From positions 20,872,001-20,936,000 of the forward strand of contig OZ005606.1 in the NCBI GenBank assembly GCA_963930655.1: a DNA stretch of 64,000 bases, in the 5' to 3' direction. The notes beneath the pieces were generated by a model. That model saw only the letters and a list, made by a program, of their open reading frames with translations, was not told the origin of the DNA and searched no databases. Positions 36,978 to 49,070 of the stretch are shown here, one piece after another. Each line of letters begins with the position of its first letter. Position 1 is the stretch's first letter. The stretch comes from Myrica gale (taxonomy: Eukaryota; Streptophyta; Magnoliopsida; Fagales; Myricaceae). The translations under genes were made by a program, and so were the position numbers.

Positions 36978-37500
36978 TCATGGGTCTCCTATGATCCACT
37001 TCGATACACTTGTAGAAAAAAGAAAGACTAGGAAAGAGACAGAAATTTCCTCATCCATTTTTATGTTAAATTGTGTGAACTGATCAAGGATATACAAAAT
37101 TTCGTTAAATTGCTCAGAAACAGGCCTAACATCAACCATTTTGTAATTAAAAAATTTCTTAGTACGAAACTTCTTACTGGTTTCGTCCTCCAGCAAATAC
37201 TTAGCCTCTAGTGCATCCCAGATCTCCTTGGCATTAACCTTGTTGATGTAGATGTCGAATAGTGAGTCAACCATAGTGTTACAGATATAGCCCTTGCAGA
37301 GATAATCATGTTGCTCCCATTATAGCCTTTTCACGAGTCTCTGCAATAGTCTCATTGTCAGAAAACGTAGGTTTGGGGGTAGTCAGAACATACGTCAGTT
37401 TCTGATCCGCCAACACAAAGTGCATCTTCTTCTGCCATCGCTTGAAATTGGCTTCATCAAAACACTCCAATTCTCTTGAAATCTGAATTTCGTTCCTTCA
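36978..37500 (-). pseudogene. Ty1/Copia gag relic (UBN2-type)
   Basis: On the minus strand an open stretch (37274-36978) reads MVDSLFDIYINKVNAKEIWD and DALEAKYLLEDETSKKF, then FNEILYILDQFTQFNIKMDE. This is the typical gag-polypeptide of Copia retrotransposons. Upstream, WEQHDYLCKGYI and KFQENWSVLMKPI-like pieces continue in broken frames to about 37500. There is no zinc knuckle or pol downstream. It is a truncated, inactive fragment. Confidence 0.75.
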
Positions 37501-38836
37501 ATGTGCATGTCATTGCATAATATCGTTTAAGATTGTAGAAAGAGAAAGGCAAGGAAAGATACGAAAAAGAAATTGCTCCAAAGGAACGACAACGTTGCTT
37601 TCCTTAAACGATATTTGCCCCCACCAATTTGTGCACAAGGTAAGTCAATTTTGTTTAGGATACAATAGATCCTGGATTTTAGGGATCCACTCGTACAAAA
37701 TGCGTAGCATAACTCCGAAAAATGTACGTTCAACCTCTCGATAGTTTAAAACAGTTTACATTTAAAATGGAGGCAGCTACTTAACCAAACAACGTGATTA
37801 TTCAGTTTAAATCCAAACAACGTAATTATAGCAGTTTAAAAACTGCTAATATCGTGGACATGATTTATCAAATCGTGATCACGTTTTAATATCCATAATT
37901 AGATAACTAACCATACGGATTTACACTATAAATAAAATCCACCGTTGAGTTTTCATCAAAGCTGAAATAAATGCGATATGACCATCCGATCTGAAATAAG
38001 TGTCAAGTGCGCCACAAAAGTGCCCTACAGCCAACGTTATGCTCGCGCGTGTGTGGTGCACCATAGACTCCATCTCTTGCACTATAGCAAATACATGCTA
38101 AAGTTCTCCAATAATAAATGCAGTCCTAGAAAGTAGGAGTTCCCATGTGGGACACTCCAATAAATTCTCAATCCCAAAATATAATATATAATAATTATTA
38201 TTTTGAAAACACTTTAAGAACCCTTTGTACATTTATCATTCTTAAGTGTCTTTTATCTATCTTACAAATCCTCTTTAGATCACATCATGGACTCTGGTTT
38301 CATTTGTTAAGAAATAATTAAATGCCTTAAAAACTCTTCTTGTGGACTCATAATATATTATATATGGATATCATTCAATTTAAAAGCTTAAGTTGATAGA
38401 TTTGGACTCAATGATGTTATATTAACAGTCTACAAGAAGACTTCTCAAGGGTTCATCTCCTTCATCAAGTTCAACTCTTTACGCCAACAAAAACTCGTAA
38501 CTTAAATGATGCGTGTGATGAAAGATTGTGGGACTAGTTCAAGTTTTGATGAATGTTTTTCTGTAAATGGATAAAAAGTTGACCTAATCGGTTGATCCTT
38601 TCGGCTTTTCGGTTATATGCTTATTTCCACTGTTACAGTGGATAGATATCATCTCTGAAAGTCTGAACCTTTGAGAATAAAGAATGCCAACGACATCTCA
38701 TCAAAGCAACTCTGCATTAGTTGAAATGCATGTTTTTTTTCTTGGGTCTTGCCAAACTCTGTTTCGACTATCTAGAGGCGTAAAAAGAAAACAAATCCAG
38801 CGCTCGGATTCTCCGCAAAGGCCATCATACATGATA
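37501..38836. other. Intergenic DNA, no gene recognised
   Basis: Possibly more diverged retroelement sequence next to the gag relic, but no coding or terminal signal can be supported. Confidence 0.4.
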
Positions 38837-40656
38837 TGAGTCTAAATAACAACCCAAGAGGGTGGGTGAATTGGGTTTAACAAAAGTTTACCCCTTTTTC
38901 GATTAAAACTCAGATATGAAAAACACTATTTCTCTAGGAATAAAAATTCAGATCTTAATATATTAAATGATAAGCTAAATATAAGCAATGAATCATGAAT
39001 CATAAAGCATCACAAATATGGATATGAAACGAATGATAAGCAAGATAGAGTTAGAAAGATAACACCGTATTTTTAGGTGGTTCGGCCAACACTTGCCTAC
39101 GTCTACTCCCAAGGCTATTGATTTTCTTGGGCTTCCTCCACTATTCTCCAAATAGCGAATACACCTTAGCTTCCCTGGTGCTAAGTAACCTTTACAAAGT
39201 GTTTTACGAGCTTACACTTTAACTCACTCTCACAAATCCTCACAACTTAGATGATTTCTTCTACTTTCACAAGTAGGACCAAGTGTTTTCTCAACACTCA
39301 AAGGTTTTACAAATAATGGCTACAAGGAAGGCTCTCTAAGCCGGATGAGCAAATGAGGCACACAAATATGGAATGACCCTCTAAGCCAAATATGTAATTG
39401 TAAATCTCACAACATGTGGAATGACTCTCTAAGCCAAATTATCAAATGGAAAGCTCAATAGAGTGCAAGAAGATTATATTCTAAAAGGAAATCTAGAGTA
39501 TGGAAGATGTGAGCACAAGCCTTTTTGGTAGATACGATTTTATCTCTTCTTCAAAGCACTTTCTCTCTCTAGAAGCTAGGGCAAGGAGTGATTACAAGTG
39601 TGTTGTCCCTTCTTCAAGAAGTCTCTCACTCTTTGGAGGCTAGGTCATCAATGATGAGCAATAGAAGAGGATTGAACCATGGGAGCTTTGATCTTGGAAG
39701 AATCGGCAAGTAATTTCTTTGGATCTAGCTTTCTCTCTCTTTGGAAGGATAGATGTTGAAAGATGATGCAACTCTCTTTTCTTTAAGAAATTTCTCTTCC
39801 TTTGAAGGCTGGCTTGTCAATGATAAGCAAAAGGAGAAGATTTGACAATGACAGCTCCGGACTTGAAGAAATCAGCAAATGAATTTTCTTTGGCTCTTGT
39901 CTTTTCTCTCTCTAGATGTTGCTATTTTGATCGAGCTTCTTCTTCTTATAACGTCTAGTTCTTCAACGGTCATAAAGTGTAGTAATAATGCCGTTTGAGG
40001 GGTTTAAAAGACATTTGAATCATTAAAGGAGAGCTGGCGTCGTTTCCAAGAAAACTGAAATTTCGCACAATGTGTCGACACATTGATTGTATGTGCTGAC
40101 ACATTGAACTTGGTCCTGAAATGTAAACTCTCGGTTGTTAGTTCAATGTTTCGAAACTATGGTCCAATGTGTCAACACTTCCAACATTTAGTTATAAAAA
40201 TCGTTTTGAAGGCTAGAAAACCAAAACTCTCGGGTGTTAGTTCAATATGTCAACACTATGGTCCAATGTGTCGACACTTCCAACACAGCCAAAAAATCAT
40301 TTTGAATGCCAGAAAATGCAAACTCTCGGGTAGTAGTTCAATGTGTCGACACTTCCAACACTTAGTCAGAAAATTTTGTTCTTTGTCAGCAACTACTCCA
40401 ATTTCAACTTTAAAGTATCCAAACCATTCCAACACTTCTTTAAACACCTACAATATGAAAAATTGATCTTATTAGCTTGTGTAATGGTGTTCAAATGCAC
40501 TTTATAAATATTTAAGAGATATAACCTTAATCCTTTGAAATATAACTTGGAAATTGTGGATTGACAATGTAAAATCTAAAAGTTTTTGAAACTTAGAATA
40601 TTTTGTTATCATTAAAATTATTTATAGATTGTTTGTAAAACAACCTTGGGCTAACA
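38837..40656 (-). mobile_element. Copia-type LTR (SIRE/Maximus-like), minus orientation
   Basis: At 40656 the sequence reads TAACA followed by ATCTCCCCCTTTTTGATGATG. On the minus strand this is a polypurine tract AAAAAGGGGGAGAT and then TGTTAGCC, the junction of a 3' LTR. The other end, near AACCCAAGAGGGTGGGTGAA (38858), matches the end region of such LTRs; the exact left terminus (taken as TG at 38837) is uncertain. Inside, a unit of about 97 bp with AACTCTCGG and palindromic TGTGTCGACACA is repeated near 40126, 40225 and 40321. Only about 400 bp of internal sequence follows to the right. Confidence 0.6.
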
Positions 40657-41055
40657 ATCTCCCCCTTTTTGATGATGACAAAACCATGTTAAAAACAAAA
40701 ATTTGCTAACAAATAGAAAAGCTCTCCCTAAGAACAACCAGGAGTTTTTCATGACATTTTTAGCAAAAAAAGCTTTACGATTTTACAAAAATTTTGCAAG
40801 AGTTTCCTTTGTAAATAGAGGTTTTCCAAAATTTAAAAACACAAAAGAACAATTTTATAAGTAACATATATATATATATATATATATATATAACTAATGA
40901 TTGTCAATTCATCAATTAGAAGCAACTAAGAGATAATACAAAGGTGTTTTGCTTAAGAAGGGACCAGGATTAATAAACTAGACAAGCCCAAGGGGAGGGG
41001 GGCCTGGCCTGCCTAGAGGCAAATACATATGAACAAACCGATTTAGATTCAACTA

Positions 41056-42238
41056 TGCGGAAAATACCTAGAGGGGGGGGTGAATAGGTATATTAAAAAT
41101 TATCAAATAATTCTCTTTTTAATACACATAACCTATTCTCAATTATATGAACTCAAATACAATGTTAACAATATTCAAATACATAATTACCAATCAGATA
41201 TGAATATATGACATATAAATAATAAAACTCAAACCTGAAAAACAGAAGAATCTGAAGAAATTTCAAGCGACTCTGAAGAAACTGCAACTGACAGAAACAC
41301 AATTTTTCAGATTATCTTCAGATAAACGAAACACAATCAATATAATACTTAAACTTGAAATCAGAATATCACAAAAATTACTTACCAACCAGATCAGTGA
41401 GTATGGTTACCAAATCTCAAGATTGAATACTCACAACACAACTAGCAAACTTGGTTAGTAAAAGAGTGACTAATCAAATCAAGAACAATGAAAGAAACGT
41501 AACACCGAAAATGGTTACGAAGAGAAACTCCCTAAGGAACGTCCTTAAGGAGAAAAACTCTCCGGGCCCTTAGGCCGTTCGAATCCACTAGTTTTCAATC
41601 GATTTACAAAGTGATCTATTGAAACGACTAACCTAGCCTATCAACCCACTCTAAATCTTACCGACGTAGAACCTCTACATCCAAATGAAAACCCCGATCT
41701 CGAACACCTCTTGATCTTCACTCACAAAACCTTGTGCAATCAATGACCATTGTTGGAAACCTCCAACAACCACTCTTCCAGAACCTTTGGAAGCCTCAAT
41801 CAATCGTAATGAATGTATCGGTGATCAGCACACAAACATTCTTCTCTTCTCCGATCGGCTCTCTCTATTTCATCAACACCCAAATGTTTCAGCAAGAACA
41901 CGAGAGCTTCTTCAATCAGCGCACACCTTGAGAGAGCTTTCTTGAAAAGTGAAAACACAGAGGAGGAGACCTCTCAACCAAAATGGCAACACCAGACCTT
42001 ATACCCGCAAGCCACCACTCTGTTTTTCCCTCAATCTTGTTATTTCACGCGTGAGAGGCTAACGACCACTTCTTGCCTTTCTCACATCTTCTAAAACCCA
42101 GGAAAATGACAAGAAGACCCTTAATGAAGAGTCACGTGAACTAAAACACCAGCCTTTTCCTTTTCCCTTCTAGAAACAGCACAAATGACATAAAAGCCCC
42201 TTATTGTTTTTCACGAGACATGCCACACGGTTTTCACA
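41056..42238 (-). mobile_element. Second Copia-type LTR, minus orientation
   Basis: It ends at 42238 with TTTTCACA next to ATCTCCCCCTGGCGTC, which on the minus strand is a GGGGGAGAT polypurine tract then TGTGAAAACC. The left end is taken at TGCGGAAAATACC (41056), just before CTAGAGGGGGGGGTGAAT. LTR length is about 1.18 kb. Remnant internal DNA with repeated CTCCCCCT motifs continues to about 43180. No pol gene survives. Confidence 0.55.
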
Positions 42239-43187
42239 ATCTCCCCCTGGCGTCCTTCGTGACAAAACATATTTTAGCCTATAAACAAAAAGATAATGAA
42301 ACATGTTGATCACTACCACAGAAAACATTTTACATAGAGACTCAAACCCTATATAAACTATAATGCTAGAACTAGAATAGAGCCAAATGAACCTGTAAAA
42401 TACTTATCACAACACCAATCTAAACAACCATTAAAAATACTGTTAGTTAAAGATATGAATATAAAATGCAGCAGGTATAATCTCAATTTAGTTGAGATAT
42501 ATCTCCCCTTGAGACAAACAGTTATATCCAACTAAAATAAGAGGCAACTCCCCCTAACTTTCAGCACCATTAAACACAATATCTCAACAAAAACTAGATA
42601 GTATAACCAAAACAATAACATACTATCAGAAATTTAACAACAACCGAAAGTCAACCAATTCAAATATATCAAGCAAGTCTCTAATGACATTACTCCCCCT
42701 ATCAACGGCTCCACAACATTGATTCATAAAAAGATGTTCTCATACTTTATCTCCCCTTTTTTGTCACGGAGGAAGCCAAATTGAAAACATATTAATATTA
42801 ATAATCGCAACAACAAATAGTATGAATGATAAAAAAATTTGAGGACCAATACCATTTAATATTACACAAAAAACTAGATTTAAATTGTTTAACATAGTCT
42901 AAACATGCAACAAGCATTTCAGCCCACAAAAACTTCATATGCATACATGCTTCTCCTTTCAACAGAAACAATCACAATCATATATCCAATGCATCCAAAA
43001 ACATATCTGCCTTCTTGTTCTCCTCTCTTTTTTTCAAGGAAGGTGCCATACTGAAAACTTAATAATATGTATAATATAGCAAAATATATTATCAAACTCA
43101 ACAGCACATGGCAGTATATCAAAATATGGCTCCAATACAATATATTCAATTTAGAACAAAAAATGACAGAGCAGATTTTATTTGTTC
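42239..43187. other. Internal remnant of the second Copia element
   Basis: AT-rich DNA with spaced CTCCCC(C/T) tracts and TTTTGTCACGGAGGAAGCC, the kind of sequence found before the 3' LTR of SIRE-like Copia elements. No intact frame. Confidence 0.4.
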
Positions 43188-43195
43188 TTGATGGG

Positions 43196-43535
43196 TAGGG
43201 CTGAAAACCGGAATGCGGTTCGGACCGGTTTTAATTTTTTTTTTCAATTTTTTTTTTTAACTTTTCAATTTTTTAGGTTAATTTCAATGGGGGTGGTGCA
43301 TATAAAAATGTTAAGTTTTAGTTTAGATTAAAATTAAACGTTTTAAGTTTATAATTTGTATTAAAAATTATAAAAAAAATATTTTTTTATTTTTTTAATA
43401 AATGCGGTCTGGTCCGGTCCGAACCGCATTTATTAAAAAAGAAGACCGGATCGGACCGCATTTTAAGAATTAGGACCGGACCGGATTTCAAATTCAGTCG
43501 AATTTTCCTATCCGATCCGGTTGTGTTCACCTCTA
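43196..43535. mobile_element. hAT-type MITE with perfect 8-bp target-site duplication
   Basis: A 340-bp element starts TAGGGCTGAAAACCGG and ends CCGGTTGTGTTCACCTCTA, imperfect inverted termini. The identical octamer TTGATGGG flanks it (43188-43195 and 43536-43543). Subterminal GGTCCGGACC-type motifs are repeated on both sides and the core is AT-rich. The 8-bp duplication and TAG(G/A)G termini indicate hAT. Confidence 0.85.
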
Positions 43536-43559
43536 TTGATGGGTGCGTGCAGTGGCGGA

Positions 43560-44084
43560 TGCAAGCTAGCACTCGTTAAAATATTAAATAATATTGAACA
43601 AATATAACGGTTCGTCAATGACTCGTATAAAAAGTAAGCCATTTATAAATACAGTTTGTTTGAAATTTAATTGTCCTTTAAACTATTGAGCTAGCTAGCA
43701 CTCGTTAAAATATTAAATAATATTGAAAGTTTGTCCTTTTAACTGTTGAATTAGTACTAATTAAAATATTAAATAATATAAAGAGTCGAATTAAATCATA
43801 AGGATCTGAACCCTCAGGTCTACAATATTTTAGGAAACGCCGTAGCAGTTTGCAGTGCTGCAGAGCCTATATTTTACATTCTTCCGGTTGTATGTGCACG
43901 TGGCAACGCACGTCTAAGCAGTATACTAAAATTTCTACATCTAAATTAAAGTACACTCTGTAGACGGTGGTAAGAAATCAATTGATACTGGATAGAGAGG
44001 GATGGAAATTCCTCTATTTTTTTTTTGTAGGCAACTGGTGGAATTGATACTGGATAGAGAGAGAGGGATGAAAATTCTTCTACT
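43560..44084. other. Intergenic DNA with small direct repeats
   Basis: A segment with TAGCACTCGTTAAAATATTA recurs at about 43568 and 43696, with a third diverged copy near 43757. TTGATACTGGATAGAGAG recurs at 43982 and 44044. No gene. Confidence 0.6.
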
Positions 44085-44098
44085 CAAGCGTCCCACAT

Positions 44099-44192
44099 TT
44101 TTTTTTTGTACGCAACCGGTGGAGCAGACTTATCCTGCTGATGTGGGAGGATTCGACCTCCAGATGTAACGTCCCTCCCAAAGGGAGGAGGT
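44099..44192 (-). mobile_element. tRNA-derived SINE, minus orientation, with 14-bp target-site duplication
   Basis: A 94-bp insert flanked by the perfect duplication CAAGCGTCCCACAT (44085-44098 and 44193-44206). On the minus strand it contains the box-B-like GGAGGTCGAATCC and ends in an A tail (plus-strand T run at 44099-44107). Related to the SINE at 25842-25966. Confidence 0.75.
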
Positions 44193-44532
44193 CAAGCGTC
44201 CCACATGATTACTTCTTTTGCTGACTTGGGAAATATCCTCGAAACCCCCTCTCCAGTCTCCACGCAATGAGAGAAACCAAAGGCACAGCTGTTGAAGACT
44301 GAGGTTGAGTGACTTTGGCTTTTGTAGGCAGCTGGTGGAGCAGACTTATCCTGCTGATGTGGGGGATTCGACCTCCAGATGTAACCCTCCCAAAGGGAGG
44401 AGGTCAAGCGTCCCACATGATTACTTCTTTTGCTGACTTGGGAAATATCCTCGAAACCCCCTCTCCAGTCTCCACGCAATGAGAGAAACCAAAGGCACAG
44501 CTGTTGAAGCCTGAGGTTGAGTGACTTTGACG
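44105..44532. repeat. Tandem duplication of about 215 bp including the SINE
   Basis: Copy 1 (44105-44320) and copy 2 (44321-44532) are nearly identical and share GCAGACTTATCCTGCTGATG and AAATATCCTCGAAACCCCCT. The duplication took in the SINE body and its right flank, so it happened after the SINE insertion. The open frame at 44192-44632 on the minus strand is a by-product. Confidence 0.9.
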
Positions 44533-44631
44533 TGTACAACACACTTAGGTTTACTACATAGCACGAGCGTATTGGTTGTCGATGAAACCATTTAAACTGT
44601 ACCAAGCCACCAATTAATAAAGGCAGACACA

Positions 44632-45293
44632 CTGGGCGGTACCATGATGCTATTATTCATGCAGATAGAGTCTTTTATATTTCTATTGATCAGTGGGTTG
44701 ATTTCTATGATCTGGAGACTCTTTTTTGAGCATGCTAATGCTTGGTTGGTGGTGAGTCAAGGGGCTCGGTTGAGGTGGTGTCTCCCTTCTCTTGGTAGAC
44801 TGAAAATTAACTCAGATGTGGTCATTCGTTCTAATAAGTCTTACATAACAATCTATTACAGACTCTCTCAGTTTCCTCTGTATGGTATATACGGAACATT
44901 CTGCTTCTATGGATCCACTTATTGGTGAAGCTTTGGCGGTTTTGGAGGCTATGGTTTTGGCGAGGAGGCACCAGTGGCATTTTGTGGACTTCAAATGTGA
45001 CTCTTTGGTTCTTTGCAAAGATGTTCTGTCTAATTGTAGGACTGAGTGTTGGGCCATCGAAGCCTTGGTGGATCTAATCAAGAAGGGCCTCGCTGATATC
45101 AAAGATTGGCATATTGCGTGGGTGTCGCGTAGATGTAACAGATTAGCTCATTTGCTTGCTAAATGGGCTGCTAGTGGTAATTCGCTTGGTCTCATTCTCT
45201 TGTATGCCTGAGCATAATCAGGATTGTGATATGTCTAGTTTCTATACTTTTAAGTAATCGGAGGTTCTTATTTAGCAAAAAAAAAAAAAGTAC
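44632..45293 (+). mobile_element. 5'-truncated LINE with RNase H domain
   Basis: Flanked by the 11-bp target-site duplication AGGCAGACACA (44621-44631 and 45294-45304) and ending in a 13-A tail (45277-45289). It encodes the tail of a plant L1-type polyprotein, the RNase-H-like domain: RWCLPSLGRLKINSDVV, then, after a one-base frameshift near 44850-44880, EALAVLEAMVLARR and a region with FKCDSLVLCKDVL and WVSRRCNRLAHLLAKWA, ending at 45211. Only the last about 660 bp inserted, as is usual for LINE retrotransposition. Confidence 0.85.
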
Positions 45294-45304
45294 AGGCAGA
45301 CACA

Positions 45305-47331
45305 AAGCTATTTGGTGGAGTTAGCTTTTCCCATCTAATATACGAAACCCTTCCTCTTGCTTCCAAGTACTGGATCTGAATGGGAATTGGAAAAGGTGAT
45401 AGATGATCAGGTGGGGGCTTTGTCTTCCTCCTAAATCTCATCGTGTCGGTGGAAAGTCATCTTGTTTGTCTCAATTTTCATTGTAACCACTTATTTTGAC
45501 GTGAGTGTAGTGGTTATAGCTACCGATGATTCCAGACCCATTGAACTTTTGGATCGTTAATTTCTTCCTTTTCTTTTTGGTTCATGAACCATCGATCAAA
45601 TGAGTTATTTGGTCAAGATTCGCAAGCTCAAACACCTAAACCTAATATGTTAGGCGAATAAAACCCCAATAGCTTTCTGAGCTTGTTCACCATGGTACCG
45701 CTTTCCCAGTCAATAAACTTTTTCCCCGGAAAGAAAAATTTAGCAAGAAATTTTCAACAAAGTTAGGAGAGAGACGCAAGAGGGTTCTAATAATTTAAAT
45801 TTCTTTGCTTTTTTTCTACAGAGCAATACTTTGTAGCTTTCAACTTTTAGCAAGAGAACGTGTAGTACAAGCAACAGGATTGTTAGTGATGTTTCCCAAA
45901 GATTTATAGAAGAATACTCAACGATGATCCATTTAGACATGCGATTGTCAGGCAAGGGAAAAAAAAGACATACGATTGTCAGAAAAATACAGAAAAAATT
46001 TGACCTTTTTGAACGACCTCAAAAAAATTCGTCCAAAAAGAGAAAGTGAAAGTGTTGTTTTTAGAATGGAAATTCAAACGGTTTCAAAAGCATTTTCTTT
46101 TTTTTGCGACGTTTTTTTGGATATAAATTTCTTGTCCCAAAAATAAAAAATAACTTTTTGGGACAGAATCGTCGGTTAAAGTAGATCCGTTCGATATTTA
46201 AAATATTTGTTCGAACTATAGGAACATGTTTTTGCAAGTGCTTGAACGAAGAATTACGTTCTAACACCTATCTCCTACACATTGGAATGACAATAAACCA
46301 TTTGAATTAAGTTCGAATGCTAATACACTTTGGGACGACGGTTTTCGTCCCGAAAAACTATGTCGGTTTGAATGCGTTCTAACCTAGGGTTTTCACTAAC
46401 TGCAATAAATGCACAACCCATCATAATAAATTTTATTATTATTTAACGTCATTCAAACGTGGTTACATAGCAATTCTAACAAATATTGAACATTGAGAAT
46501 ACAAATTGATCGATATCATACTCATTCTAATTTTTTTTGAAACAATCATTCGAGCTCATTCAAATGTTCATCTGATTATAACGCACTCCCAACCCTATCT
46601 TATTTTCTCACATTTTCGCAAACTCACAAAAGATTCTCTCAATATCAGTACCCAAGTTTCCTCCGTGCAACTTGTATTTCCTAGCTTCTACACACTACAA
46701 GTAAGTTTTTTAACGCATTTTAATCCATCATAATCCATTTTAACGCATTTCAATCCATTTTTTCATAGATTTTGCTTGGTGCATTTTGATTTAAAAATGA
46801 TATGAATCTTCATAAATGAGTGCATGTTATTGAATGTGAACGTTTCTTGTTAGTTTAGGATTATTTGAAAATGATTTGGTACGTAAAAATGTCACTTTTT
46901 AGGGATTTTGAAAATGGTTGAGTCGACTCGGCAGTTTCGATTTCGTGTCACAGTGTTCGAACGACACTCATTGTTGTCGTTCGAACGTCGGATATGAAAC
47001 ACGCCTTTTTAACCATACATCAAAATGTTGGCTGAAACGGTGTATTTAAGTATTATCGTTCGAACAATATTGCGTTCAATGTATATGCCTTCTGTTTGAT
47101 GTTTTAATTATTTCCGTTCGATGATTTTATTTCGTTCTATGTTTTAATTATCTCCATTCAAACATTCATTTTATATTCGTTCGATGTTAAATACTTTACA
47201 TTCGATGATTTCATACATTCTGTTCTATGTTTTAATTATCTCCGTTCAAACATTTATTTTATATTTTTTGATGTCTTATGTTGAACATTGGAACATTGTA
47301 CATTATGTTCGAACGATATTCTCGTTCAAAT
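45305..47331. other. Transposon-like intergenic DNA
   Basis: No gene. From about 46100 the sequence is rich in GTTCGAAC-type words and fold-back pieces around TTTTGGGAC and GTCCCGAAAA, suggesting the leader of the transposon whose ORF starts at 47332. Two tandem copies of an about 84-bp unit (47117-47200, 47201-47280) share TCTATGTTTTAATTATCTCC. Confidence 0.45.
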
Positions 47332-48373
47332 ATGTCGAGGCATTCCAAATCACCTGCTTCTTCTTCTTCACAGGCTCCTCCAAATGAAGCTATAAGTACG
47401 GAGGAGAGAATGACTCATATGTTTAAGCACCAAGTTGTGGTCGAGAGGTCCGTTTGCACTACGAACTTCTGTGACTTATATTTTGAGGGCCGCACTATCC
47501 ACCAGATCTTCGTCCACCACGGTTGGGAGCACATGCTCGCTTGGACTAGCCTACCATATGTACTCCTGCTCCAGGAGTTTTACGTTGCATTGACGGAGAT
47601 TGACAGAGACGTTGACGAGTGGGAGGTCGTCATTCGAGGAGTTCGTATCAAGATTTTCGCTGATTTCTTGGCCGATTTCATTAGCATTCAGAGGCGACCA
47701 GAGACTTATCTTGCTGTCCACCCATAGTTCTTTTGCCAAATGAGGAGGTCTTCTGATTGATGACGGGAGAGTATCATTATTTGGTACAATCGTCAGTGGC
47801 GCAGAACTCTCTCCTGTGTTTTGGCGCATGCTCCACCTAATATTATGTTATAACATTTACCCAAGTCAACATCACACAGAGTGCACCGCCCCCTGAGCAT
47901 AGCTGATGATGATGGTAGCGCTGTTGGAGCCGATTGACCTCCCTTTGCTCATTCTTAAGACGATCTGGGCTGAGGCTCAGTCAACGGCTAAGGAAGGTCT
48001 ACCACACAGTGTAATCCTGACCCGACTTATGTTGGATTCTAGGGTAATGGTTGGGCATCATGAGCCAACCGCTACCCAACTCGGTCCTATCAGCGGTGTC
48101 ACAGCTCGACGCAACTTGTCACATGGACAGGCGTCACCGCGTCGAGCTGCAGCAGCTACTCCTCTGCAACCCGAGGAGAGAGGTTCGGCTGTTGATGAGT
48201 CGACCGGGTCTTCCGCTGGAGCAACTTGTTATCAGCCGCCACTAGCAGATCCTCGGGAGGATATAGAGCGCCACATTATAGGCACAGTCGCTCCCGTTAT
48301 TATCAGTGTCGCATACATGCAAAGAGAATTGGTGAGATTGATTCTAGGCAGCAGGAACATCATAAGGAGTTGA
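47332..48373 (+). pseudogene. Transposon-derived ORF, 'putative plant transposon protein' type
   Basis: An open stretch from the ATG at 47332 gives MSRHSKSPASSSSQAPPNEA, then YFEGRTIHQIFVHHGW, LLLQEFYVALTEID and VVIRGVRIKIFADFL, closing with a stop at 47725-47727. After broken frames a second open stretch (47906-48373) reads LPLLILKTIWAEAQSTAKEG and LPHSVILTRLMLDSRVMVG. This layout (a domain around 'LLQEFY...RGVRI', then 'LP(H/N)xxxLTRLML') is familiar from transposon ORFs annotated in many plant genomes. I infer a single original protein, now frameshifted. The superfamily is unresolved. Confidence 0.5.
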
Positions 48374-48553
48374 AGAAAAGTTGGAAAAACATCATGAACA
48401 TGATAGATGATTATGCATTATGCTTCTAGGAATTATGCATTATGTCTTCCTGAGTGAACAAGGACTCGACTTTATGCATTATGCTTTCTAGGGTGGAAGA
48501 GGGTAGTTTGTCTACCTTCTGCTTCATTCTGGCCAATGTAGCCAACACCTCCT

Positions 48554-49070
48554 CGAGTTTGGCGTTCACCCTAGTGAGTTTGTTTGGGATGACAAGCATT
48601 GACAGTTCAAGAGTCACTGTGATCGTCATCATGTGAATCTCATGTCCCTTCCACTAAGCCATGTTCTGGACCATTTTTCTCATATTTTAGCCTTCCTTCC
48701 ATTCATCGTGGTCGCCATAGACCTTTTATCTAAAGAACTAACATTCCCACAGACGGTGCTAACTGATGAACCAATTGGTTTATAGCGACCACTTCTAAGA
48801 GCTCCTCGATCGAGTTTGGCGTTCACCCTAGTGAGTTTGTTTGGGATGGCAAGCAGTGACCGTTCAAAAGTCATTATGATCGTGATCATGCGAATCTCCA
48901 GTTCCTTCCAGTAAGCCATGTTTTGGACCATTTTCTCATACTTTAGCCTTCTTTTCATTCATTGTGGTCGCCATAAACATTTTATCTAAAGAACTAACGT
49001 TTCAACAGACGGTGCTAACTGATGAACCTATTGGTTATAGCGACCATTTCTAACATCTCGTCGATCGAGT
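48554..49070. repeat. Tandem duplication, about 256-bp unit
   Basis: A unit starting CGAGTTTGGCGTTCACCCTA occurs at 48554 and 48811, and a third copy begins at 49066 and is cut off after a few bases. The two full copies differ at scattered sites. Minus-strand frames in both copies share IPNKLTRVNAKL, hinting at a coiled-coil transposon protein. Confidence 0.8.

Noticed and set aside
40080..40466. 127-codon open frame with repeated Cys-His-like peptide
   Set aside because: It is the translation of the about 97-bp repeat inside the LTR, not a zinc-finger gene.
44192..44632. 146-codon minus-strand open frame with a repeated peptide
   Set aside because: Explained by the SINE-containing tandem duplication.
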